32,256 nt of DNA from the NCBI GenBank assembly GCA_036380925.1, contig DASVDW010000066.1, positions 1-32,256 on the forward strand. The letters run 5' to 3'. Position 1 is the stretch's first letter. The number at the start of each line of letters is the position of its first letter. The notes under the pieces were generated by a model that saw only the letters and a program-made list of their open reading frames with translations, was not told the DNA's origin and did not search any database. A program made the translations under genes and the position numbers. This DNA is from JAICLV01 sp036380925 (GTDB lineage: Bacteria; Actinomycetota; Actinomycetes; Acidothermales; Acidothermaceae). This document shows, one piece after another, positions 16,237 through 23,695 of the stretch.

Positions 16237-17795
16237 CCCGACTCGCGCGGTCGGCGCGCGCCCGCCTGGTCGCGCTGTCGATGCGCGCCCGCCTGGTCAC
16301 GGCGCTCATCGCGCTTGCGGCTGTCGGCCTGGTGGCTGCGGCGTTCGTGACGCACGCGCTGCTGGCGTCGTTCCTGCTCAAGCGGTTCGACGCCCAACAG
16401 GCCGCCACCAGCCGGTTCGTCTATCCGGTCGTGGTGCGCGGCGGCGGCGGCAGGGTGTTCGACGCCCGCGGCCCGGTGCAGCCAGGCCGGTTGCTGCCCA
16501 CCAACTCCTACGTCGCCGTCGTCGACAACACCGGGGCCGTCATCGGCCAATGGAGCTACAACGCGGACGACGGCACGTGGGTGGCGCCGGCCGCGACGTC
16601 GGTGCCGCAGCTGCCGAAGTCGACGTTCGACCGCGGCAAGCCGTTCACCGTCACCGACAAGAGCGGTGACCGCTACCGGGTGCTCGTCGACGACGACCCC
16701 AACGACGCGCTCACGGTCCGGCGCACGGGCGCGCCGGCGGTCGCCGTGTTCGCGACGCCGTTGCGCGAGGTCGACCAGACGCTGGGCCGGCTCACCAAAG
16801 TCGAGATCGGTGTCACCGCAGGTGTGCTTGTCGCGCTCGGCGCGGTCGCGTGGTTCGCGGTCGGCGTGGGTCTGCGGCCGCTTCGCAAGATGGAGCAAAG
16901 CGCGAACGCCATCGCGGCCGGCGACCTGTCGCGTCGCGTCGAGCACCCCGACCCGCGCACCGAGGTCGGTCGGCTCGGGCTGTCCTTGAACACGATGCTC
17001 GGCCGCATCGAGGAGGCGTTCGCCGCGCGGGCCGCGTCGGAGGAGCGGCTGCGCCGGTTCCTCGCCGACGCGTCACACGAGCTGCGCACGCCCCTCACCT
17101 CGATTCGCGGATACGCGGAGCTGTTCCGGCGCGGAGCGTCGCGCCGTCCCGACGACTTGGAAAAGGCGATGCGCCGCATCGAGGACGAGTCGGCCAGGAT
17201 GAGCGCCCTCGTCGAGGAGCTGCTGCTGCTCGCCCGACTTGACCAAGGCCGGGCGCCCGACCGTGAACCGGTGCTGCTCGCCGAACTCGCCGCCGACGCC
17301 TGCGACGACCTGCGCACCGCCGCGCCTGACCGCGTCGTCAACCTTGACGCCGACCCAGACGCGGTCGTCAGCGGGGACGAGATGCAGCTTCGGCAGGTGC
17401 TGGCCAACCTGCTCGGCAACGCGCGGGTGCACACGCCGCGGGGGAGCGCGGTCGACGTGCGGGTGGCTCAGGAGGGCGCGGTCGCCGTGCTCGAGGTGAC
17501 CGACCATGGCGACGGATTGCCCCCGCCGGACCTGCCGCACGTGTTCGACCGCTTCTACCGCGCCGACGCCGCGCGCGGTCGGCATCAGGGCGGCGCCGGG
17601 TTGGGGTTGTCCATCGTCGCCGCCATCGTGCAGGCGCACGGTGGGCGGGTCGGCGTGCTGAACGCGCCTGGGGCCGGCGCGCGGTTCCGGGTGGAGTTGC
17701 CTGCGTTGGAACTCACACCGAATTCCCAGCCTGCGGACAGCCTCGAGCCAGTTGGCGCGCCGATAGTGGAGGCAGGACCTGGGAGGGACCCATGA
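16233..17795 (+). CDS. Membrane sensor histidine kinase
   Basis: The 520-residue kinase has a first membrane helix (about 20-45), an extracytoplasmic sensor (about 46-188), a second helix (about 190-212) and a HAMP domain (about 213-265). HisKA follows, with phosphoacceptor H282 in ASHELRTPLTSIRGYAELFRRG, then HATPase_c (N box NLLGNARVHTP, G1 DHGDGLPPPDLPHVFDRFYR, G2 GGAGLGLSIVAAIV). This is the EnvZ/PrrB/TcrY type. The sensor domain has a Gly-rich loop (VVRGGGGRVFDARGP) and a segment with a conserved-looking SYVAVVD. The signal is unknown. ATG 16233 overlaps the regulator stop by 4 nt; its own stop overlaps the next gene by 4 nt. Confidence 0.94.
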   Translation: MTRLARSARARLVALSMRARLVTALIALAAVGLVAAAFVTHALLASFLLKRFDAQQAATSRFVYPVVVRGGGGRVFDARGPVQPGRLLPTNSYVAVVDNTGAVIGQWSYNADDGTWVAPAATSVPQLPKSTFDRGKPFTVTDKSGDRYRVLVDDDPNDALTVRRTGAPAVAVFATPLREVDQTLGRLTKVEIGVTAGVLVALGAVAWFAVGVGLRPLRKMEQSANAIAAGDLSRRVEHPDPRTEVGRLGLSLNTMLGRIEEAFAARAASEERLRRFLADASHELRTPLTSIRGYAELFRRGASRRPDDLEKAMRRIEDESARMSALVEELLLLARLDQGRAPDREPVLLAELAADACDDLRTAAPDRVVNLDADPDAVVSGDEMQLRQVLANLLGNARVHTPRGSAVDVRVAQEGAVAVLEVTDHGDGLPPPDLPHVFDRFYRADAARGRHQGGAGLGLSIVAAIVQAHGGRVGVLNAPGAGARFRVELPALELTPNSQPADSLEPVGAPIVEAGPGRDP

Positions 17796-18502
17796 GCGAG
17801 CTGTTCAACGACGAGATCTCCGGAGGCCGGCAGCGGCCGGGTCACCGCGCGGTCGCGTGGGTGACGCTGGCGGTGCTTGGCGCGGTGGCGGTCGGTGGCG
17901 GCGCCTACGCCGCCACCCGGGGCGGTGGAGGGCCGGCGAGCGGCGCCGCGGCGCAACTGGTCGCCGCCACCACGAGCCCTTCGCCGTCCGCCTCGCCGCG
18001 AACCGACGACGGGCGACCCGGGCCGATGATGCGCGGGCCGATGATGCGCGGGCCGCACGGGCCGATGCTGAACGGACCGATCACCCGCGGCATGCTCGGA
18101 ATCGGCGGCCAGCTGTTGCACGGCGAGGCGACGGTGCAAGGCCCCGACGGCAAGACCCAGATCGTCGACACCCAGCGCGGCGCCATCAGCTCGCTCGACA
18201 GCGCGGCGAAGTCGCTGACCGTGACCAGCACCGACAAGGTGTCGTTCACCTACCTGACCGACTCGGACACCCGGTTCGTCGTCCTTAGCGCCGGCAAGCC
18301 GGACCAAGCGACGTTCGCCGACCTCAAGCAGGGCGACACCGTCGAGATCGTGGCGATTCGCAGCGGCGACACCCGCACCGCGAAGTCCGTCGTCGACGGC
18401 ATGCCGACGATCAAGGACCACAAGGGCTGGCCGGGACCAGGGCACCGACCCGGCGCCCCTTCGCCCTCGGCCTCGGCTTCGGCGTCAGGCACTTCCGCGT
18501 AG
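17792..18502 (+). CDS. Membrane-anchored small beta-domain protein (DUF5666-like), last gene of the two-component arm
   Basis: The 236-residue protein has a short cytoplasmic N-terminus, one membrane helix (about 20-42) and a Ser/Pro linker. A Met/Gly/Pro repeat follows (about 77-96, units like GPMMR), then a beta domain (about 110-203: GAISSLDSAAKSLTVTS, VSFTYLTDSDTRFVV, LKQGDTVEIVAIRSG, TAKSVVDG). The tail is Pro/Ser/Ala-rich. The fold pattern resembles DUF5666 and matches the protein at 10889-11548. ATG 17792 overlaps the kinase stop by 4 nt and follows a GGGAGGG site. The Met-rich repeat might bind a soft metal such as copper, but this is speculative. It may be an accessory sensor or partner of the efflux system. 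Confidence 0.72.
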   Translation: MSELFNDEISGGRQRPGHRAVAWVTLAVLGAVAVGGGAYAATRGGGGPASGAAAQLVAATTSPSPSASPRTDDGRPGPMMRGPMMRGPHGPMLNGPITRGMLGIGGQLLHGEATVQGPDGKTQIVDTQRGAISSLDSAAKSLTVTSTDKVSFTYLTDSDTRFVVLSAGKPDQATFADLKQGDTVEIVAIRSGDTRTAKSVVDGMPTIKDHKGWPGPGHRPGAPSPSASASASGTSA

Positions 18503-18560
18503 TCTCGTGCTGCCCGCGCGGTGCTGATGTGACGCTGCGCAGGCTGACCCGGGAGGCGCC

Positions 18561-19703
18561 GTGCCAGTGACGCTAGACCAGCAGCTGCGGCCTGTCCGCA
18601 TCGGCGGCCGACCGCTGCCGCTCGTGGGCAAGGCGCGCATCTACGTGTGCGGTGTGACGCCTTACGACGTCACCCATCTCGGCCATGCCGCCACGTACGT
18701 CTGGGTCGATGTGGTCGGTCGGTTGCTGCGGTATCTCGGCGTCGACGTCGAGCTGTGCCGAAACGTCACCGATGTCGACGACGTGCTGCTCGCCGCCGCC
18801 CGCCGGGCGGGTTCACCGTACGACGCCTTCGCGGCGGTGCAGCAGTTCCAGTTCGAGCAGGACATGGCGGCGCTCGGCGTCCGCCGCCCGACCCACGAGC
18901 CACGGGCGCACAACTTCGTGCGGCACGTGGTCGCGCTGGCGGCCGCGCTCGTCGACAACGGGAACGCGTACGTGCGCGACGGCTCGGTGTACTTCCGGGG
19001 CGGGCGGCTGCCGGCCGAGGCCGGCCTTGCCCGCGACGACGCGCTCGCCCTGGCACGGGAGTTCAACGACGAACCCGACGACCCGAACAAGGATGACCCG
19101 TTCGACGTCGCGGTGTGGCGAGCCACCGAAGAGGGGCAGCCGGCCTGGCCGAGCCCGTGGGGACCCGGACGCCCTGGCTGGCACGCCGGATGCACCGCGA
19201 TGGCGGTGTCGACCTACGGCTCGTCGCTCGACCTGCACGCCGGCGGAGCGGATCTGCGGTTCCCGCACCATGCCTACGAGTCGGCCCAGGCCGAGGCGTT
19301 CTCCGGGGTCAGGCCGTTCGCCCGCGCGTGGATGCACGTGGGCGTGGTGCGGGTGGGGGGCGCGAAGATGGCGAAGTCGGCGCGCAACCTGGTGCTGGTT
19401 TCCGACCTGTTGCGCGACCACACACCCGCGGCGCTGCGACTGTTGCTGCTGCGCCGGGGCTGGTCGCAATCCTGGGACTTCGACGCGGCTGAGTTCGGCG
19501 CGGCCGAACGCGAGGTCGAGCAGTTGTTCAGCGCGGCCGCGCGACCCGACCGCGGCAGCGCGCTGAGCGACGTCTCCGCGTCGTCGGAGGCCGTCTTGAG
19601 CGCTTTGCGTGACGACCTCGACGTGCGGGGTGCGTTGGAGATCGCTTACGACGCAGGGGGTTCGGCGGCCCGAACGCTGGTTGAGATCCTCGGCCTGCGG
19701 TAA
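18561..19703 (+). CDS. Short cysteinyl-tRNA synthetase/MshC-like ligase
   Basis: The 380-residue protein aligns with the class I catalytic core of CysRS and MshC. The HIGH motif is HLGH (39-42), within a segment reading VCGVTPYDVTHLGHAATY that resembles MshC more than CysRS. Zinc ligands C30, C211, H236 and E240 sit almost exactly where E. coli CysRS has C28, C209, H234 and E238. The KMSKS motif is KMAKS (269-273). The usual WHxEC motif is WHAGC here, so the conserved Glu is Gly210. The protein lacks a full anticodon-binding region (CysRS is about 460 residues, MshC about 410). It probably activates cysteine and transfers it to something other than tRNA, possibly the mycothiol precursor GlcN-Ins. 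GTG 18561 follows GGGAGG closely; GTG 18567 is an alternative start. Confidence 0.78.
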   Translation: MPVTLDQQLRPVRIGGRPLPLVGKARIYVCGVTPYDVTHLGHAATYVWVDVVGRLLRYLGVDVELCRNVTDVDDVLLAAARRAGSPYDAFAAVQQFQFEQDMAALGVRRPTHEPRAHNFVRHVVALAAALVDNGNAYVRDGSVYFRGGRLPAEAGLARDDALALAREFNDEPDDPNKDDPFDVAVWRATEEGQPAWPSPWGPGRPGWHAGCTAMAVSTYGSSLDLHAGGADLRFPHHAYESAQAEAFSGVRPFARAWMHVGVVRVGGAKMAKSARNLVLVSDLLRDHTPAALRLLLLRRGWSQSWDFDAAEFGAAEREVEQLFSAAARPDRGSALSDVSASSEAVLSALRDDLDVRGALEIAYDAGGSAARTLVEILGLR

Positions 19704-19711
19704 CCGGCGAC

Positions 19712-20989
19712 TCAGTCGACGCCGAGGGTGCTCGCCAGCTGGTCGAGAAACTCGGTTGTCAGCATCGGCGACTGCCCGCCGACCACCTCTCGCTCGACGA
19801 TCTCGACGACCACCACCTTCGAGCTCTTGATCGCGGCTGCCAACACGCCGGGCTCGGTCTTCGCCGCCTGCGAGTTCAGCAGGTAGGCGTTCGCGAAGAA
19901 CGGCGTGACGGCGAACCGGCTGGCCTCGGTGAACGAGTCGCTGACCAGCAGCGTGCGGCCGTTGACCAGCGGCGCGTCCGTTGTCGTGTTGACGATCCGG
20001 CCCGGCGTGGCGGTCACGCTCTTCACTCCGCTGCGGGTCACCGCCAAGGTGTCGGCCGTCTCGTGGTGGGGGGCGCCGAGCAGGTCCGACAGATCGCTGT
20101 TCATCACGGCTGGACCGAGGTCGCGCACCTGTGTGGTTGGCCAGATCCGGCGGTCAAGGGCGTCGGCGAGCATGTGCGCGTAGATCAGCGCGCCGGTGTT
20201 GTTCCAATGGGTGTCGGTCTTGCGGTACAGCAGGACGTCGGGATGCGCGGCCTTGGCCTGCTGGATCGCGCCGCGCAGGTCGTGGTAACCGACCGGCGGG
20301 TTCGCGGCCAGCGCGTCCCAGAAGGCCTTTTCCCCGGCCATGGCGCAGCTTTTCGCCGCGACGCTGTCAGGGATGAACTCGGAGTAAACGTCGCTCTTGT
20401 CAGGCGGGATGAACAGCGCGAACTGCTTCCCCGCGGCATGGACGATTTGCGAAAGCCGTTGGAAACGCTCAGCGATGACGGCAGGCGCCAGCGTCGTCTG
20501 GCAGGCGTCCCTGAAATCGGTGCCGTAGAAGAGCCAACCGTCCTCGCCGGTCACGACGGTGGGGAACTCAGGCGCCGTTTGCGCGGTGGCCTGCGGCTGC
20601 GGCGCGCCGACTCCCGCCACACCTGCGACACCGAGGGCGCTGGTGGTCGTGGTCTGGCCGTTGGCTCCGTAATTCGGGTTCTCGCCGAAGAGATTTCGTT
20701 CGACCTCGGTGTTCGCCTGAACCGCCTTGTCGCGCAACGGCAGATGATCGGTCGCCCATTTGTCGAATGCCCCGAACACTCCCCATCCCGCGTGGGCGGT
20801 GGGGAAGCCGCTCAACTTCTTGTTTTCGATCTGCGCCGCGCGTACCCCCACGGCCGCGGCGATCGCGGGGCCGAAGAAGAAGACAAGGGCGAGCGCGATC
20901 ACCACCGGACGAGAACGCCGAAGCGGAGCGGGCCGCACTGCCGGCGCTGGCGCGGGCGCTTTTGCCGACTCCCCGGCGGTGGCGACCAT
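19712..20989 (-). CDS. AlgX/AlgJ-like SGNH O-acetyltransferase
   Basis: The 425-residue product has one N-terminal membrane helix (about 25-46) after a Pro/Ala-rich cytoplasmic stretch, and an extracytoplasmic SGNH-like domain of the AlgX/AlgJ group. Catalytic elements are the D259-x-H261 pair in KTDTHWNNTGA and S352 in LLVSDSFTEASRF. Family-like sequence GEDGWLFYGTDF lies near the domain start. In alginate-type systems this protein attaches the acetyl group delivered by an AlgI-type MBOAT. ATG 20989 was chosen because AAGGGAAG lies about 6 nt upstream; a longer frame would overlap the AlgI-like gene. It lies 25 bp after that gene, as a two-gene operon, and converges on the ligase gene with only 8 bp between stops. 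Confidence 0.84.
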   Translation of the reverse strand: MVATAGESAKAPAPAPAVRPAPLRRSRPVVIALALVFFFGPAIAAAVGVRAAQIENKKLSGFPTAHAGWGVFGAFDKWATDHLPLRDKAVQANTEVERNLFGENPNYGANGQTTTTSALGVAGVAGVGAPQPQATAQTAPEFPTVVTGEDGWLFYGTDFRDACQTTLAPAVIAERFQRLSQIVHAAGKQFALFIPPDKSDVYSEFIPDSVAAKSCAMAGEKAFWDALAANPPVGYHDLRGAIQQAKAAHPDVLLYRKTDTHWNNTGALIYAHMLADALDRRIWPTTQVRDLGPAVMNSDLSDLLGAPHHETADTLAVTRSGVKSVTATPGRIVNTTTDAPLVNGRTLLVSDSFTEASRFAVTPFFANAYLLNSQAAKTEPGVLAAAIKSSKVVVVEIVEREVVGGQSPMLTTEFLDQLASTLGVD

Positions 20990-21014
20990 CTCACTTCCCT
21001 TCTGCGTGCGGTGG

Positions 21015-22445
21015 CTAGAACTGGTAGTACAGGAACGGGCTGAACGTGCCGACCGCGACCAGCGCCGCGGCGACCGGCGCCGCGCCGGCCACATACCAAA
21101 GCCTTGCGACGGCGGCTTTCCGCGTGGTGCCGAACTCCAGGAACCGGCCCGTCACGAAGTTCGCCGGAATCACGAAGACCAGCAGGGACAGCACGAACAC
21201 CAGCGCCACCCGATGGGTGAGCGAGGTCGACGTCGCGGCGTCGAGGCGCAGCCCGGAGGGCACCACCATCGCGCGAACCATGTGGCCCGCGAAGCTCACG
21301 CTGTCGGAGCGGAACGCGACCCAGCCGAAGACCACCAGGAGTTGGGTGACGACCCGTTGCGCCGGCCGCCATGCGCTGTCGCGCTGGCCCCAGCCGGTGA
21401 CTCGCTCGAACACGAGAAGCGTGCCGTGGTACAGGCCCCACACCAGGAACGTCCAGTTGGCGCCGTGCCAAAATCCGGTCAGGGCGAAGACGATGTACAG
21501 GTTGCGGTACGTCTGCCACTTCGTGCCGCGGTTGCCACCAAGGGGGATGTAGAGGTAGTCGCGGAACCAGCGCGACAGCGACATGTGCCAACGCCGCCAG
21601 AAATCGGTTATGGACGACGCGGAGTACGGCCGGGCGAAGTTTTCCGGCAACTGAAAGCCGAACATGCGGCCAAGGCCAATCGCCATGTCGGAGTAGCCGG
21701 AGAAGTCGAAGTACAGCTGGATGGTGTACGCGAGGGCCCCGACCCACGCGCTGGCCGTGGTGAGTTCCTCGGGCCGCAGGGCGAAGACGCTGTTGGCGAC
21801 CGGCGCGATTGTGTCTGCGACGATGACCTTCTTCGACAAACCGAGGGCGAAGCGGGGGAATCCGGCGGCGAAATCGCCGATGCGGTCGCGCGGAGTCTGG
21901 TCGAGCTGATCGGCGATCTCGTGAAAGCGCACGATCGGGCCGGCGATGAGCTGCGGGAACATCACGATGTAGGTGACGAATTTCAGCGGACTTCGCAACG
22001 CGGCCCGGGTGCCTCTGTAGACATCGACCACATAACTCAGGTGGTGGAAGGTGAAGAACGAGATCCCGATGGGCAGCACCAAGTGCAGCACGTGAACGCC
22101 GTGGCCGCCGAATGCGCGGGCGATGGTGTCGGCTTGTCGTGACGCGAAGTCCGCGTATTTCCACACCGCCAAGGCGCCGAGATCGACCACGATGGCGGCG
22201 ACCAGCGCCGCCTGCCGGGCGGTGGGGTCGCGCAGGCCGGATTCGGCGTCAAGCAGCCGGCCGACGACGTAGTTGACCGTGATGCAGGCGGCGAGCAGCA
22301 GCACGAACGCGTGCCCGCCCCAGGTGTAGAACAGCAGGCTCGCGATCGCCAACAGGCCATTGCGGAACCGACGCGGAAACACCCAGTAGAGCGCGAGCAC
22401 CGTCGGCATGAAGTACCAGAGGAAGGTTGGCGTCGCGAATGACAC
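21015..22445 (-). CDS. AlgI-like MBOAT membrane O-acyltransferase
   Basis: The 476-residue polytopic protein shows the MBOAT/AlgI pattern: FATPTFLWYFMPTVLALYW at the N-terminus, PIGISFFTFHHLSYVVDVYRG, FPQLIAGPIVRF, YFDFSGYSDMAIGLGRMFG and FWHGANWTFLVWGLYHG. The presumed catalytic histidines are H327 (FWHGANW) and H340 (LYHG). It is expected to pass acetyl groups through the membrane to the partner encoded immediately downstream. No alginate polymerase genes are present, so the acceptor is another wall or exopolysaccharide. GTG 22445 has an excellent GGGGAGG site 9 nt upstream. Confidence 0.93.
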   Translation of the reverse strand: MSFATPTFLWYFMPTVLALYWVFPRRFRNGLLAIASLLFYTWGGHAFVLLLAACITVNYVVGRLLDAESGLRDPTARQAALVAAIVVDLGALAVWKYADFASRQADTIARAFGGHGVHVLHLVLPIGISFFTFHHLSYVVDVYRGTRAALRSPLKFVTYIVMFPQLIAGPIVRFHEIADQLDQTPRDRIGDFAAGFPRFALGLSKKVIVADTIAPVANSVFALRPEELTTASAWVGALAYTIQLYFDFSGYSDMAIGLGRMFGFQLPENFARPYSASSITDFWRRWHMSLSRWFRDYLYIPLGGNRGTKWQTYRNLYIVFALTGFWHGANWTFLVWGLYHGTLLVFERVTGWGQRDSAWRPAQRVVTQLLVVFGWVAFRSDSVSFAGHMVRAMVVPSGLRLDAATSTSLTHRVALVFVLSLLVFVIPANFVTGRFLEFGTTRKAAVARLWYVAGAAPVAAALVAVGTFSPFLYYQF

Positions 22446-22507
22446 GCGTCACCACCTCCCCTTTAAAGATCGCGAATCGCCGGTAGCCGAACCGCCTGAA
22501 GTTATCA

Positions 22508-22536
22508 CCGCGACCCCGCCGCGGAGCGGATCGCGG
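22508..22536 (-). terminator. Putative hairpin terminator after the dienelactone hydrolase gene
   Basis: CCGCGA (22508-22513) pairs with TCGCGG (22531-22536) and the stem can be extended inward by one wobble and two further G-C pairs. It begins 5 bp beyond the hydrolase stop codon and lies well upstream of the AlgI-like gene start. No T-tract follows, so the call is moderate. Confidence 0.4.
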
Positions 22537-22540
22537 CCGG

Positions 22541-23224
22541 TCAGCTCCGCGGACGCAAATAGCGACCAAGCCAGCCGACCGCCTTTTCCCAGGCGTCGCG
22601 TGCTGACGTCTCGTGATAGTTGGACGGCCGCGCGTCGCAATGGAACGCGTGCCCGGCGTCCGGGTAGCGAACGATCGACGTCGGAACATCGGCTTTGGCC
22701 GCCGCGACTCGCAACCGCTCCACGTCGTCGACGGGGATGGTGGGATCCAGGTCGCCGTACAGGCCCAGCCACGGCGCCTGAAGCGACGCGGCGATGTCGA
22801 TCAGCGGCGGTATGCCGAACCGCCCTTTGGTGATGCCGCCGCCGTAGAACGACACGGCGGCGCCCAGCGGTTGCTCCGTCGCCCCGAAGGCGGCCACCGT
22901 CCCGCCCATGCAAAAGCCAACGATTCCGGTGGACGGCATCGCGAACCCCTTGCCTGCAAGGTGTTCCAGCGTTTCGGCGAGATCGGCGCGCAATCCGTCG
23001 ATGGTCAGCCGGTCCATATGCGGCTTCGCCGCCGCCATGTCGTACGGCAGCGCGTTGACCCCGTCGCGGTGGTAGAGGTGGGGCGCCACCGCGTGGAACC
23101 CGGCGGCCGCGAACCGGCGGACGACGTCTTCGATGTGGTCGTTCACGCCGAACGCCTCTTGGACGACGATGACGGCGCCGAGCGGGTTGGCCTCGGGGGC
23201 GGCTTCGAAGAGCGGGGTCGGCAT
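22541..23224 (-). CDS. Dienelactone hydrolase-family protein
   Basis: The 227-residue alpha/beta hydrolase carries the Cys-Asp-His triad of the dienelactone hydrolase family: C105 in VGFCMGG, D160 in GDLDPTIP and H192 in AGHAFHC. E23 in VVQEAFGVN is the family's activating Glu. Classical members open dienelactones in chlorocatechol breakdown, but many act on other lactones or esters, so the substrate is open. ATG 23224 begins the recognisable domain; there is no ribosome site but a TAGCGT box lies 7 nt upstream, so a leaderless mRNA is likely. The frame continues upstream through the PPOX gene region only as a shadow. A hairpin follows the stop. Confidence 0.88.
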   Translation of the reverse strand: MPTPLFEAAPEANPLGAVIVVQEAFGVNDHIEDVVRRFAAAGFHAVAPHLYHRDGVNALPYDMAAAKPHMDRLTIDGLRADLAETLEHLAGKGFAMPSTGIVGFCMGGTVAAFGATEQPLGAAVSFYGGGITKGRFGIPPLIDIAASLQAPWLGLYGDLDPTIPVDDVERLRVAAAKADVPTSIVRYPDAGHAFHCDARPSNYHETSARDAWEKAVGWLGRYLRPRS

Positions 23225-23231
23225 GTGCGAC

Positions 23232-23237
23232 ACGCTA
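23232..23237 (-). promoter_or_regulatory. Putative -10 box (TAGCGT) for a leaderless hydrolase transcript
   Basis: TAGCGT on the minus strand (23237-23232) fits the actinobacterial TANNNT -10 and ends exactly 7 nt before ATG 23224. Transcription would then start at the A of the start codon. This agrees with the lack of a ribosome site. Confidence 0.45.
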
Positions 23238-23268
23238 ACCCACGGGGTTGTCGCCGCCGATGGCGCTG

Positions 23269-23640
23269 TCAGCCGATGCCGTAGCTGTTCGCTTTCTCCG
23301 GGAAGATGCGGATGAAGGCTCCGCCGAAGCCGGGCCCGAGGTGCGCGCCGCCGGTCGGGATCGCCTCGGCCCGGCCGCGGATTTCCAGCATGCGCGGGAT
23401 CCAAGGGTCGACGGCCACCAGGTCGTCGACGACGAACGCGGCCCACGGATTGGCCTGCACGTCGCGGTATTTCTTCGTCGTTGCCACGTGATGACCGCCG
23501 ATGTCGACGGTGCCCAGTTCGGAGTTGTAGGAGAACGAGGTCGGCACGACGTGCGGTTTGCGGTCGGCCCCGGCCGTGGCGAGGCGGCCGAGTCGCTGGG
23601 TCGTCAGATATTCGATCTGCGCGGGTGTCAGCTCGATCAT
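23269..23640 (-). CDS. PPOX-class (F420-type) oxidoreductase
   Basis: The 123-residue protein is a single split-barrel flavin/deazaflavin-binding domain. It shows QRLGRLATAGADRKPHVVPTSF at the start, a central VDIGGHHVATTKKYRDVQANPWAAFVVDD and the C-terminal GPGFGGAFIRIFPEKANSYGI, typical of the PPOX-class F420-dependent family of actinomycetes. Such proteins reduce varied small molecules or bind F420. The physiological substrate is unknown, and cofactor choice cannot be fixed without structure. It lies 44 bp upstream of the hydrolase gene in the same direction and 55 bp downstream of dinB. Confidence 0.88.
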   Translation of the reverse strand: MIELTPAQIEYLTTQRLGRLATAGADRKPHVVPTSFSYNSELGTVDIGGHHVATTKKYRDVQANPWAAFVVDDLVAVDPWIPRMLEIRGRAEAIPTGGAHLGPGFGGAFIRIFPEKANSYGIG

Positions 23641-23695
23641 GGGGACGGCAACCGGCCGGCGGCGTCCGGTATTTCCCGGTTGGCTCGACCGGCAG

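Noticed and set aside
20760..22142. 460-codon open frame antisense to the AlgI/AlgX-like genes
   Set aside because: It has no domain or membrane pattern and spans two well-supported genes on the opposite strand.
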